A DNA stretch of 64,000 bases from UBA1757 sp963617485 (GTDB lineage: Bacteria; Bacteroidota; Bacteroidia; Bacteroidales; UBA1402), in NCBI GenBank assembly GCA_963617485.1, contig CAVEPA010000005.1, forward strand, positions 86,312-150,311. The letters run 5' to 3'. Position numbers and translations under genes: made by a program. This document shows, one piece after another, positions 7,549 through 16,664 of this stretch (within the stretch, counting starts at the first letter, position 1; every line of letters begins with the position of its first letter). The notes under the pieces were generated by a model, which saw nothing but the letters and a program-made list of their open reading frames with translations, did not search any database and had not been told where the DNA came from.

Positions 7549-8898
7549 ATGAGTAAAAAAGGAAGTTTGAAAAGTACTTTGGCCGTGTCGCTGACCAACT
7601 ATCTCGACGCAGGAGCCATCGTTGCAGGTGCCAGCGGTTTGACGCTCTGGCAGAATTATTTAGGTCTTAGCGAAGGTCATCTGGGCTGGCTCAACGCCAT
7701 CAGCGCCAACTGCTTGGGTGCAGCCATCGGTGCCATCATCGGCGGTTTCATGGCCGACAAATACGGACGCAAGGCCATCTATTCCTACAACATGCTTATT
7801 TATATGACGGGCGTTGCCCTGGTGATGCTGAGCGTGAATTTTCCCATGCTGTTGGCGGGATTCCTTATCACCGGCATCTCCGTAGGCGTGGGCGTACCCG
7901 CCTCCTGGACCTATATTTCCGAAAGTTCCGAGCAGACCAAGCGCGGACGTAACATCGCTATCTCGCAGATGGCCTGGGGTGTCGGACCCTTTGTCATTCT
8001 GGTTCTGGGCATGCTCTTCGCTCCCGAAGGCATCGCGTTCGGCATTACCGAAAGCATTGCCAAGTGGATAGGCGGCGCGGCCATCAGCGGCGCAGCGCTC
8101 AATGTCTGGAGCAGTCGTATCGTCTTTTTCTCGCTCTTTTTGGTAGCGCTGCTGGCTTGGATACTGCAACGCCGTTTGGACGAATCCAAGGAATGGACCG
8201 CAGCCAAGGCTGCCGACCAAGGGAACGCCACCCAAAAGAAAGGTGTTTTCTCGTCTTTCGGTTCGCTGTTCACCAACAAGATTAACGTCCGTACCATCTG
8301 CTTCCTGGCCGGTATCTACCTTACCTGGAACATGGTGGCCTCTGTGATGGGCTTCTTCCAGCCGCATATTTATGAAACCGCCGGCGGCCTTTCCAACGCC
8401 GATGCCAATATGTTCTCGGCCGGCAACTGGGCCATAGTCATCATCACTACCTTCTTCTTCTCGCTCATTGTCGACAGAGTGCCACACCGCATACTCTACA
8501 TCGCCGGTCTGGTCATTGCCATTGCCGCTTGGGTGATGGTTGCCTTTGTCGGTGTCAGCAACATGACGGGTCTGATTATCTTCACCGTGCTTTGGGCCGT
8601 ACAAGGCGGCATTTCCGTGCAGGCTTTCTACGCACTGTGGGCTTCCGAGCTCTTCCCGGCCAAATACCGTGCAGCCGCCCAAGGCATTATGTTCTTCCTG
8701 GTACGCGGTATCTGCGCCCTTTGGGGACTGTGCTTCGTTTACATCTACGGCGAAAACGGCCAGGGCTTCCAACTGGCAGCCTACTTGATGATGGGCCTGC
8801 TGTTCATTTCGCTGGTAGTGGGTGCCATCGGCGCTCCCAAGACGCAAGGCAAGACGCTGGACCAGATTACCCGCGAGCGCTATGGCGAAGACTTCTAA
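7549..8898 (+). CDS. MFS sugar transporter
   Basis: 449 residues from the ATG at 7549 (an in-frame TTG six bases earlier is less likely). Twelve hydrophobic segments are visible. The major facilitator signature between segments 2 and 3 is GGFMADKYGRKAIY; a matching charged loop RVPHR lies in the second half. The N-terminus ALTNYLDAG-like stretch (VSLTNYLDAGAIVAGASGL) resembles sugar/inositol-type porters. The gene overlaps the start of the following GH78-like rhamnosidase by 17 bases, so the transported substrate is plausibly a rhamnose-containing sugar or glycoside. That link is inferred from context. Inner-membrane protein, start of its own transcription unit. Confidence 0.88.
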   Translation: MSKKGSLKSTLAVSLTNYLDAGAIVAGASGLTLWQNYLGLSEGHLGWLNAISANCLGAAIGAIIGGFMADKYGRKAIYSYNMLIYMTGVALVMLSVNFPMLLAGFLITGISVGVGVPASWTYISESSEQTKRGRNIAISQMAWGVGPFVILVLGMLFAPEGIAFGITESIAKWIGGAAISGAALNVWSSRIVFFSLFLVALLAWILQRRLDESKEWTAAKAADQGNATQKKGVFSSFGSLFTNKINVRTICFLAGIYLTWNMVASVMGFFQPHIYETAGGLSNADANMFSAGNWAIVIITTFFFSLIVDRVPHRILYIAGLVIAIAAWVMVAFVGVSNMTGLIIFTVLWAVQGGISVQAFYALWASELFPAKYRAAAQGIMFFLVRGICALWGLCFVYIYGENGQGFQLAAYLMMGLLFISLVVGAIGAPKTQGKTLDQITRERYGEDF

Positions 8899-10972
8899 AC
8901 CCGCCACTTGGATTTGGTTCCCGGGCGATTACGAAATCTGGCTCGGCAACCGCATGAACAATCGCCGCACCGACCGTGGTGCCTATTTTCCGCCATTTTG
9001 GAAACAGGACAGCCATTATGTGACGGTGGAATTCTCGACCGAGGTCGAACTGTCTAAGGACGAGCAAATCCGTCTCGAAGCCGAAGGCGATTACAATGTC
9101 AAAATAGACGGCAAGATGCTTTTCGGTATGCCCAAGGCATTCTCTTTGGCTGCCGGCAAGCACAAAATCAACGTCAAGGTGCACAACCAGGCCACTCCGC
9201 CCTGCCTTTTCCTGCAGGGCGAGAGTTTCGGCACGGACGCTACGTGGAAGGTCACCTTCGAAGACAAGGAATGGATAGACGAGAGCGGCAAAGCCTCAGA
9301 CACTTCGGCCACAGACTACCGTCAGGTGGGGTACTGGAACTTCGACAGTGCTGAAGCCAGGCCCTCGGATTTTCGTCTGGAACGCCGGCGCGAGCAGGCT
9401 GTTGCCTGCGAGCATTTGGCCGGCGGCTGTCTCTACGACTTCGGTAAAGAGACCTTCGGTTATGTCATCCTGCAAGGTATCAAGGGCTATGGCAGCATCA
9501 GCCTTTATTATGGTGAAAGCCGCGAAGAAGCCCTCGACCACGACTATTGCGAAACCTACGACCGCCTGCTGATAGAGGGTAACGAAGTAACGGACCTTTC
9601 TACGGGCAAGACGCAAAGCCTGCAGGACGGGCAGCACAGCATGGCGCTGAGCAAGGCCTTCCGTTTTGTGCATCTTTGCTGCGAAGCGGGCGTACAGGTC
9701 GACAGTCTCTGCATGGACTACGAATACCTGCCCCTGCACAGGCCCGGGCGCTTCCGCTGCAACGACGAGCTCATCAACCGTATGTGGGACATCGGCGACT
9801 ACACGCTGGAACTGACCACGCGCGAGTTCTTCATCGACGGTATCAAACGCGACCGTTGGGTGTGGAGCGGCGATGCTGCGCAGAGCTACCTGATGAACTA
9901 TTATCTGTTCAACGACAACGACTGCGTGAAGCGTACCATTTGGCTACTGGCAGGCAAAGCGCCCATCACCAGCCATATCAACACCATCATGGACTACACC
10001 TTCTACTGGTTCATCAGCATAGCCGACTACTATCTTTACAGCGGCGACCGTGCTTTCCTGAGCCAGATTTACCCCTCGATGTGCGACATGATGGACTATG
10101 TTTTGGGCCGCACCGATGCCGAAGGTATGGTGCAGGGACTCAGCGGCGACTGGGTGTTTGTCGACTGGGCCGACCAAGCCATGGACAAGACGGGCCAGCT
10201 GGCCTTCGAGCAGGTGTTGTTCTGCCAGTCGCTCAAAGCCATGGCCAGCGTGGCCAGTGTACTCGACCAAACCGATGATGCCCAAAAATACCGTACTTTG
10301 GCCGACAATCTGGCCGCCAAACTTTTGCCCGCTTTCTGGAACGAAGAAAAGCAGGCTTTGGTACACAATCGCGTTGACGGCAAGCAAAGCCGAGAAGTGT
10401 TCCGCTACGCCAATATGTTCGCCATCATGTACAGCCTACTGAGTGACAGCAAGAAAGAAAGCGTAGCCCAGTCTGTTATCTTCAACAGCGAAGTGCCGGC
10501 CATCACCACGCCCTATATGCGTTTCTACGAACTGGAAGCGCTGTGCATGCTGGGCAAACAGGACAGCGTGATGCAGGAAATGAAGGCCTATTGGGGCGGT
10601 ATGCTCGAAAAGGGTGCCACTTCATTTTGGGAAAAATACATTCCCCAGGAAGAAGGTCGCGACATCCTCTCCATGTACGGACGTCCCTACGGCAAAAGCT
10701 TGTGCCATGCTTGGGGAGCCAGCCCCATCTATCTGTTGGGCCGCTATTATTTAGGCGTACAGCCCACTTCGCCCGGCTATGCCACTTGGGAAGCTCTTCC
10801 TGTTTTAGGCGGCATGGAGTGGATGGAAGGCAGCGTTCCGACACCTTACGGCGAGATTCAACTTAAGATGGATGCCCAACATTTGAGCATCAGCAGCCCG
10901 GGTGGTTTGGGCAAAGTTTATTACCGTGGTCGGTGTTACACGCTGCAAGCTGGTGCCACGCTCGAACTGTAA
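8882..10972 (+). CDS. Alpha-L-rhamnosidase-like glycoside hydrolase (GH78 family)
   Basis: 696 residues from ATG 8882, which overlaps the MFS gene; MAKTSKPATWIWFPGDYEIW is the natural start. No signal peptide is visible, so the enzyme should be cytoplasmic. An N-terminal beta-sandwich region with EGDYNVKIDGKMLFG is followed by the family's (alpha/alpha)6 catalytic domain. The catalytic-region motif is FFIDGIKRDRWVWSGDAAQSY, matching the GH78 RDRxxWxGD signature, and YLLGRYYLGVQPTSPGY near the end is typical. GH78 enzymes remove terminal alpha-L-rhamnose. Pairing with an overlapping importer suggests a rhamnoside is brought in intact and split inside. The length is at the short end of the family. 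Confidence 0.85.
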   Translation: MAKTSKPATWIWFPGDYEIWLGNRMNNRRTDRGAYFPPFWKQDSHYVTVEFSTEVELSKDEQIRLEAEGDYNVKIDGKMLFGMPKAFSLAAGKHKINVKVHNQATPPCLFLQGESFGTDATWKVTFEDKEWIDESGKASDTSATDYRQVGYWNFDSAEARPSDFRLERRREQAVACEHLAGGCLYDFGKETFGYVILQGIKGYGSISLYYGESREEALDHDYCETYDRLLIEGNEVTDLSTGKTQSLQDGQHSMALSKAFRFVHLCCEAGVQVDSLCMDYEYLPLHRPGRFRCNDELINRMWDIGDYTLELTTREFFIDGIKRDRWVWSGDAAQSYLMNYYLFNDNDCVKRTIWLLAGKAPITSHINTIMDYTFYWFISIADYYLYSGDRAFLSQIYPSMCDMMDYVLGRTDAEGMVQGLSGDWVFVDWADQAMDKTGQLAFEQVLFCQSLKAMASVASVLDQTDDAQKYRTLADNLAAKLLPAFWNEEKQALVHNRVDGKQSREVFRYANMFAIMYSLLSDSKKESVAQSVIFNSEVPAITTPYMRFYELEALCMLGKQDSVMQEMKAYWGGMLEKGATSFWEKYIPQEEGRDILSMYGRPYGKSLCHAWGASPIYLLGRYYLGVQPTSPGYATWEALPVLGGMEWMEGSVPTPYGEIQLKMDAQHLSISSPGGLGKVYYRGRCYTLQAGATLEL

Positions 10973-10990
10973 TCACCTCAAATTTCTTGT

Positions 10991-13714
10991 ATGAAGACTT
11001 TTCATCACACTCTGACAGCACTCTGCCTCTTGCTGGGCGGATTGCTGTCGGCCTGCGACGACCACTGCAAAGGCAACGTTCGCATCATCGTGGACAATCC
11101 TCAAAGCGAGCGTGCCCTTTACGCGGCCCAACGTCTGGCCGAAGAGCTGGACGATGAAGACTACCGACTGAGCGAGAACCCGAACGGCAAGACCATCATT
11201 TTGGGCAGCTGGCAGAGCGAGAGTTTCCGCCAGAGATGTCAGGAGTTTGGCTGGCAGGCCGAGGGCATGGAGTGCAAAGAAGGTTTCCATATCTACGGCA
11301 AGGACAACTGTTATTTTATTGCCGGCAGCGACGAAAGCGGTGTGCTGTATGGGGCTCTCGAACTGGCCGAACGCATCGACAAGGCAGAACGCCTGCCCCG
11401 CCGCATCGATTTTAGGGACGCACCTGAAATGGTGTTGCGCGGCACTTGCATCGGGGTGCAGAAAACCTATATCCTGCCCGGACGCAAAGTCTACGAGTAT
11501 CCTTACACCGAAGCCGAATTTCCATGGTTCTACGACAAGGACTTGTGGATAGAATATCTGGACATGTTGGTAGACAACCGCATGAACTCGTTGTACTTGT
11601 GGAACGGGCATCCTTTTGCCTCTTTGGTGAAACTGCCCGACTATCCTTATGCCTTGGAAGTGAGCGAGGAGGATTTCCGCAAGAACGAGGAGATGTTCTC
11701 TTTTATCACCCAGGAAGCCAACAAGCGCGGCATTTGGGTGATACAGATGTTCTACAATATTCTGGTATCCAAGCCATTTGCCGAACATCACGGTATCCCC
11801 ACACAAAGCCGTCAAGTAGAGATAACGCCTCTGTTGTCGGACTATACGCGCAAATCGGTGCAGGCCTTTATCGAGAAGTATCCCAATGTAGGTCTGCTGG
11901 TATGTCTGGGTGAGGCCATGAATACCTGGCAAGACGATGTGGACTGGTTTACGCAAACCATCATTCCGGGAGTGAAGGACGGACTCAAGGCCCTGGGTAT
12001 CACTCAGGAACCGCCCATTGTGCTGCGCGCCCACGACACCAACTGCGAAATGGTGATGGAAGCCGCCCTACCTTTGTACAAGAATCTGTACACAATGAAC
12101 AAATACAACGGCGAATCGCTTTGCACCTACGAACCGCGCGGCCCCTGGGCGCAGACGCACCGCAACTTGAGCCAGCTTGGCAGCGTACACGTAGCCAATG
12201 TTCACATCTTGGCCAACTTGGAGCCTTTCCGTTACGGTTCGCCCGACTTTATCCAAAAATGCGTGCAGGCCATGCACCGGGTGCACGGAGCCAATGCACT
12301 GCACCTTTACCCGCAGGCTTCCTACTGGGACTGGCCCTATACGGCCGACCGCCTGCCCATGGGCAGGCGGCTCAAAGAGATGGACCGCGACTGGATCTGG
12401 TATCAGGCCTGGGCCCGCTATGCTTGGAAGGCCGACCGCGACCGCAAGCAGGAAATCGACTATTGGTGCCAAGCCTTGGCCGACAAGTACGACTGCAGCC
12501 GGCATCAGGCCCGCAAGATTTTGACGGCCTACGAAGAGACCGGCGAAATTTCGCCCAAGCTATTGCGCAAGTTCGGCATTACCGAAGGCAATCGCCAGAC
12601 TTTTCTGTTGGGTATGTTCATGAGCCAACTGGTGAATCCCAACCGCTGGACGGTCTACCCCGATTTTGCCAACTCCTGCGGTCCCTTGGGTGAGAAACTG
12701 GAAGTTTGGGCCGAGCGCGAATTCAAGGGACTGCCCCACGAGGGAGAGACCCCGCCCCAACTTATCGCCCAAACGCGCGAACATGCCCGCAAGGCCGCAC
12801 GCGCCATCCGGCGCGTGCGCGTGGACGACGACAAGGCCGAGTTCGCACGGCTCAAGAACGACATTTTCTGCTACGAAGCTTTCACCTACAGTTTCGACGA
12901 CAAGCTGGAAGCGGCCATGCAAGTGTTGCGCTACAAATACACCGGCGACGTGGCCTGTCTGGACACCGCCTATACACTTATGCAGAGCAGCTTGCAGCAT
13001 TACCGTCGGCTGGTGGCGCTCACCCGCGACAGCTATCTCTACGCCAACAGCATGCAGACTGCCATGCGCCGCATTCCCATCACCGGAGCCGATGGCAAAT
13101 ATAAGGAATGGTGGGAGTTGTTGCCTGAATACGAAAAAGAGCTGGCCAATTTTGCCGCCAATATCGAAAATATCAAGCATCCCAAGGTTGAAGACAAGAC
13201 CATTCGGGCTTTCCAAGCTGCCAAGGTTCGGCTGCAAGGAGCCTGGGAACAAGTGCCATTGGAAGAAGGTGCGCTCATTTACCGCGACAAGCCCTACCCG
13301 CTGCTGCGTCTGGCACCGGAGCTTCAAGGACTGCATGCCCTGCGCTTCGACTACGAAAAACAGCGCGATGCCAAAACACGGTTGCAGTTCAGTTGTCAGG
13401 ACAGCGTTTGTCTGTGGGTGGGCTATTACAGTCCCATCAGCCCAAGCAAGCGCTATATGCCCGCACCCAAATTGGAGACGGACGCTTCGGCCAACCAGTA
13501 CGGGCAAGCTGATATCAAGCTGGCCCACGCGCTGGAAATAGACCAGATGCCGGCAGTGAACGTACATACTTATCTTTTCGGACCGGGAGAACATAGCCTG
13601 CAACTGGGTCAAGGGCTCTGCCTGGTACTGGGCTTCAGCGAGCCTCAAAACGACTTCCAGCCACGCGACGCAGGCCTGAAGGAAGCCTCCGCCATCGATT
13701 GGCTCTTTTACTAA
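10991..13714 (+). CDS. Lipoprotein with GH67-type N-domain and TIM-barrel-like region
   Basis: 907 residues. Signal peptide with lipobox (CLLLGGLLSACDD, Cys at about 22), so it is an outer-membrane or periplasmic lipoprotein. The first ~120 residues (VRIIVDNPQSERALYAAQRLAEELD, FHIYGKDNCYFIAGSDESGVLYGALELAERI) match the alpha-glucuronidase/GH20b-type N-terminal domain that precedes TIM barrels. The middle (residues 140-500) looks like a barrel: DLWIEYLDMLVDNRMNSLYLWNG, VGLLVCLGEAMNTWQDD, ALHLYPQASYWDWPYT. The last ~350 residues are helical and then beta-rich and I do not recognise them. I cannot assign a glycosidase family or the catalytic residues with confidence. Context with a rhamnosidase suggests plant or mucin glycan breakdown. 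Confidence 0.7.
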   Translation: MKTFHHTLTALCLLLGGLLSACDDHCKGNVRIIVDNPQSERALYAAQRLAEELDDEDYRLSENPNGKTIILGSWQSESFRQRCQEFGWQAEGMECKEGFHIYGKDNCYFIAGSDESGVLYGALELAERIDKAERLPRRIDFRDAPEMVLRGTCIGVQKTYILPGRKVYEYPYTEAEFPWFYDKDLWIEYLDMLVDNRMNSLYLWNGHPFASLVKLPDYPYALEVSEEDFRKNEEMFSFITQEANKRGIWVIQMFYNILVSKPFAEHHGIPTQSRQVEITPLLSDYTRKSVQAFIEKYPNVGLLVCLGEAMNTWQDDVDWFTQTIIPGVKDGLKALGITQEPPIVLRAHDTNCEMVMEAALPLYKNLYTMNKYNGESLCTYEPRGPWAQTHRNLSQLGSVHVANVHILANLEPFRYGSPDFIQKCVQAMHRVHGANALHLYPQASYWDWPYTADRLPMGRRLKEMDRDWIWYQAWARYAWKADRDRKQEIDYWCQALADKYDCSRHQARKILTAYEETGEISPKLLRKFGITEGNRQTFLLGMFMSQLVNPNRWTVYPDFANSCGPLGEKLEVWAEREFKGLPHEGETPPQLIAQTREHARKAARAIRRVRVDDDKAEFARLKNDIFCYEAFTYSFDDKLEAAMQVLRYKYTGDVACLDTAYTLMQSSLQHYRRLVALTRDSYLYANSMQTAMRRIPITGADGKYKEWWELLPEYEKELANFAANIENIKHPKVEDKTIRAFQAAKVRLQGAWEQVPLEEGALIYRDKPYPLLRLAPELQGLHALRFDYEKQRDAKTRLQFSCQDSVCLWVGYYSPISPSKRYMPAPKLETDASANQYGQADIKLAHALEIDQMPAVNVHTYLFGPGEHSLQLGQGLCLVLGFSEPQNDFQPRDAGLKEASAIDWLFY
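12349..12370. repeat. Intragenic perfect inverted repeat
   Basis: Arms of 10 bp (12349-12358 and 12361-12370) with a 2-base loop, inside the GH67-like lipoprotein gene, encoding DRLPMGRRL. Confidence 0.85.
12796..12819. repeat. Intragenic perfect inverted repeat
   Basis: Arms of 10 bp (12796-12805 and 12810-12819) with loop ATCC, inside the GH67-like lipoprotein gene, encoding AARAIRRVR. Confidence 0.85.
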
Positions 13715-13754
13715 GCCAAAAGCCGTCCATACCCGATTAGTTAACGTCTTTTAT

Positions 13755-13786
13755 CTTTTACGGGCCGCAGGGAAGTCGTACCTTTG
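13755..13786 (+). promoter_or_regulatory. Probable promoter of the hydrogenase-like operon
   Basis: TACCTTTG at 13779-13786 fits TAnnTTTG. At the expected -33 distance the sequence is CTTT/TTTT (13755-13759), a partial match. The predicted transcript start is near 13793, about 34 bases before the ATG at 13827. The -7 box lies within the terminator hairpin. Confidence 0.5.
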
Positions 13787-13800
13787 CGGCCCGATTTTTT
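13761..13800 (+). terminator. Intrinsic terminator after the GH67-like gene
   Basis: CGGGCCGCA (13761-13769) pairs perfectly with TGCGGCCCG (13785-13793), loop of 15, then A and a run of six T (13795-13800). It ends the MFS/rhamnosidase operon and separates it from the hydrogenase-like operon. The right arm overlaps the likely -7 box of the downstream promoter. Confidence 0.7.
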
Positions 13801-13826
13801 AGTAATCTCACTTAGTTATCATTCTG

Positions 13827-15755
13827 ATGATATTTCTACTCTCGTCTTTTGCCGTTCTGGCAATGGCGGCGCTGATAACATTGAGTATAAGCGACAACAG
13901 AGCCAAGGCCGTCAGCACCATTGCGGCCATCAGCATCTCCTCCGTTTTGACGGCCATTGCGGCCATACTAGCCTTGACAGGACAAATTTTCGAATACCAG
14001 ACCGAGCCGGGCATTTTCGGGCCCATCCGGTTTTGCATGGACGGCCTTGCCGCCTGGTTCAGCCTGATTATCTCGGTGGTGTTCTGTCTGGGAGCCTATT
14101 ACGGCTGGGGCTATATGCAACATTATCGGGAACATAAACAGGATATCGGCCTGCATATTTTCGCCTATCTGCTGGCCTATGCCTCTATGCAAATGCTTTG
14201 CATCGTGCAGCACAGTCTGGCGTTCCTGATTGCTTGGGAACTGATGGCGCTGAGCTGTTTCGTGCTGATTGTCTTTGAAAGTTGGAAGCCCGATGTCATG
14301 AAGGCTGGCATCAATTTTTTCATACAGTCGCATGTTTCGGTACTTTTCCTCACGCTGGGCTTTCTACTGATGAACGCCAAAACCGGCAGTTTCGATTTCG
14401 CCAGCCTACAAAACCTCGAGGGTAAAGATGCCAATACCGTCTACCTGCTGCTTTTCTTCGGATTTGCCGTCAAGGCGGGCTTGTTGCCCTTTCACACTTG
14501 GTTGCCGCACGCGCACCCGGCTGCACCGGCCCATGTTTCGGGCGTGATGTCGGGTGTCATTATCAAGATAGGTATCTTCGGTATGTTGCGTATGCTCAGC
14601 TTCGCCCACATCGACTATTGCAGCATCGGCTACCTGATACTCTGCATGGGCGCTATCAGCGGACTTTATGGTATCATGCTGGGCATTGTCCAGAAGAATC
14701 TCAAGAAACTGCTGGCTTATTCGAGCATCGAGAACATCGGCATCATCTGCATGGGTATCGGCCTGGGCCTGGTGGGGCTGGGCAGCGGTATGCCGGTGAT
14801 GAGCGGTTTGGGCTTCGCGGCCGCCTTGCTGCACACGCTCAACCACGCGCTATTCAAATCGAGCCTGTTTTTTCTGGCGGGCAATGTCTATCATGCCACC
14901 CACACGCTGAATATGGAACAGTTGGGCGGACTGAGCAAGAAAATGCCTTGGACGGGCCTGTTTTTCCTGTTCTGTCTGGTGGCCATTTGCGCCCTGCCTC
15001 CCATGAACGGTTTCGTATCGGAATTTATGCTCTACAGCGGTTTGCTGCGCTGGATGCAGGAAGCATCGCTCACCGGCTCCGTAGGCGCCGCCTTCTCCAT
15101 CATGGCTTTGTCGCTCATCGGCGGACTGGCCATTATCTGCTTCACCAAGGCCTATGGCATCAGCTTTCTGGGCGAGGCCCGCAGCGACCTGCACGAAGTC
15201 AAGGAACTGCCCGCCATCCGACTGGTTCCCATCGCCATCAGCTTGGTGCTGATGCTGAGCATCGGGCTATGTCCCTGGTGGTGGCAGGATGCCATGCAGC
15301 AAGCTTTGTGCTGTCTGCCGCAAGTGCCCGCCGCTCCGGCTCGCGAAATGCCCCTCGACCCGCTGGTTATGGCCAAACTCTCGTTGGCTTGCCTTTGCTT
15401 TATCGCGATAGCGGCTTTTCTCCATATCACCCGCAACCGGGTACAAGCGCAGCAAAAGATACAGCCGGGCGACACTTGGGGTTGCGCCTACACAGCTCCC
15501 AATGCCAAGATGCAATATACGGGCTCATCGTACGTCAAGACCTACAGCGACACCATGGGCGGCCTGCTGGGTTACGACAAGAACCGCGACAACTACGACA
15601 AGCTGGAACGCAATCTTATCGACAAGCCCCTAGCCGGCTATCAGAAACTAATGTCGCATTTTCTGTTCCTTCAGAACGGCAAGCTGCAATTCTATATGCT
15701 CTATGGCATTGTCTTTGTGCTGATTACCATCATAATCACCTTTATTATCCATTAA
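13827..15755 (+). CDS. Hydrogenase-4-like membrane subunit B (antiporter-like, ND5/ND2 type)
   Basis: 642 residues with about 15 hydrophobic segments. It is a proton-translocating antiporter-like subunit of the HyfB/HycC family, related to NuoL/NuoN. The core domain holds IAWELMALSCFVLIVFE and the key lysine helices GFAVKAGLLPFHTWLPHAHP and HVSGVMSGVIIKIGIFGMLR. The next lysine helix is MLGIVQKNLKKLLAYSSIENIG. The last ~100 residues are a hydrophilic stretch with TWGCAYTAPNAKMQYTGSSY, typical of HyfB C-termini, and a final membrane helix. It opens an operon of six genes with gaps of 12 bases or less; it should sit in the inner membrane and move ions, driven by the reaction of the soluble subunits. 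Confidence 0.88.
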   Translation: MIFLLSSFAVLAMAALITLSISDNRAKAVSTIAAISISSVLTAIAAILALTGQIFEYQTEPGIFGPIRFCMDGLAAWFSLIISVVFCLGAYYGWGYMQHYREHKQDIGLHIFAYLLAYASMQMLCIVQHSLAFLIAWELMALSCFVLIVFESWKPDVMKAGINFFIQSHVSVLFLTLGFLLMNAKTGSFDFASLQNLEGKDANTVYLLLFFGFAVKAGLLPFHTWLPHAHPAAPAHVSGVMSGVIIKIGIFGMLRMLSFAHIDYCSIGYLILCMGAISGLYGIMLGIVQKNLKKLLAYSSIENIGIICMGIGLGLVGLGSGMPVMSGLGFAAALLHTLNHALFKSSLFFLAGNVYHATHTLNMEQLGGLSKKMPWTGLFFLFCLVAICALPPMNGFVSEFMLYSGLLRWMQEASLTGSVGAAFSIMALSLIGGLAIICFTKAYGISFLGEARSDLHEVKELPAIRLVPIAISLVLMLSIGLCPWWWQDAMQQALCCLPQVPAAPAREMPLDPLVMAKLSLACLCFIAIAAFLHITRNRVQAQQKIQPGDTWGCAYTAPNAKMQYTGSSYVKTYSDTMGGLLGYDKNRDNYDKLERNLIDKPLAGYQKLMSHFLFLQNGKLQFYMLYGIVFVLITIIITFIIH

Positions 15756-15758
15756 ACC

Positions 15759-16664
15759 ATGCTGAGTTTCTTCCTGATTCTGGTGGCGGCCTGTTTTTTC
15801 GAAGGCTTCATCATACGCACCAAGAGCATCTGCGCAGGACGCAAGGGGCCAGGGTTGCTACAACCCGTTTTCGACGTGTGGAGGCTGCTGCACAAAGGCT
15901 CGGTGTACAGTCCCGCCTGCAGCTGGATTTTCAGAGCCGCACCCGTGGTATATCTGGCCAGCATCCTGACGGCCATGCTGACGGTGCCTTTCGGTCCGCA
16001 CCCCGCTCTGCTCTCCTTCGATGGCGACTTTGTCTTTTTCGCCTATATGCTGGCGCTGGGCAAGCTGTTCAGCATTCTTGGCGCACTGGATACGGGCAGC
16101 AGTTTCGAAGGCATGGGGGCTTCGCGTGAAGCCCTGTTCTCGATGTTCGCCGAACCGGCCTTCTTCCTGATTATCGGTTCTATTGCACTGATAACGGGAC
16201 AGACATCCTTTCAGGCCATGTTCACCTACCTGCATTTGGGCGATACGATGAGCTACGCACTGGCCGGTCTGGCCGCCTTTATTCTGCTGATGATTGCCAT
16301 GATAGAGAACAGCCGCATGCCCATCGACGACCCCAAGACGCATCTCGAACTCACCATGATACACGAGGTGATGATACTCGACTACAGCGGGTTCGACCTG
16401 GGGCTGATTCTGAGCGGCGGCTACCTGAAGTTCGCCATCTACGCGGCCCTTATCGCCAATCTTTTTGTGGGAGGTCTGGGACTGGAAGTGGCTGTACCCC
16501 TGTTTTTCGCCATACAGATACTCTCGGCCGTTGTCATCGGCATCACCGAGTCGTTTATAGCACGTCTACGCATGAACCACAACCCCCAGTTTATCTTCGC
16601 CCTATCGTCCATCGCCTTGATGGTGATATTCGGCATGTTGCTTTTATCGGGACAATTGAAATGA
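15759..16664 (+). CDS. Hydrogenase-4-like membrane subunit C (NuoH/HyfC family)
   Basis: 301 residues, eight or so hydrophobic segments, the usual size of HyfC/HycD/EchB, homologues of complex I subunit NuoH. Characteristic stretches are FIIRTKSICAGRKGPGLLQPVFDVWRLL near the N-terminus and AMIENSRMPIDDPKTHLELTMIHEVMILDYSG in the centre. The acidic residues of the latter form part of the ion-channel entrance (E-channel) in complex I. This subunit anchors the soluble large and small subunits to the membrane. The gene starts three bases after the HyfB-like stop and overlaps the next gene by four bases. Confidence 0.9.
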   Translation: MLSFFLILVAACFFEGFIIRTKSICAGRKGPGLLQPVFDVWRLLHKGSVYSPACSWIFRAAPVVYLASILTAMLTVPFGPHPALLSFDGDFVFFAYMLALGKLFSILGALDTGSSFEGMGASREALFSMFAEPAFFLIIGSIALITGQTSFQAMFTYLHLGDTMSYALAGLAAFILLMIAMIENSRMPIDDPKTHLELTMIHEVMILDYSGFDLGLILSGGYLKFAIYAALIANLFVGGLGLEVAVPLFFAIQILSAVVIGITESFIARLRMNHNPQFIFALSSIALMVIFGMLLLSGQLK

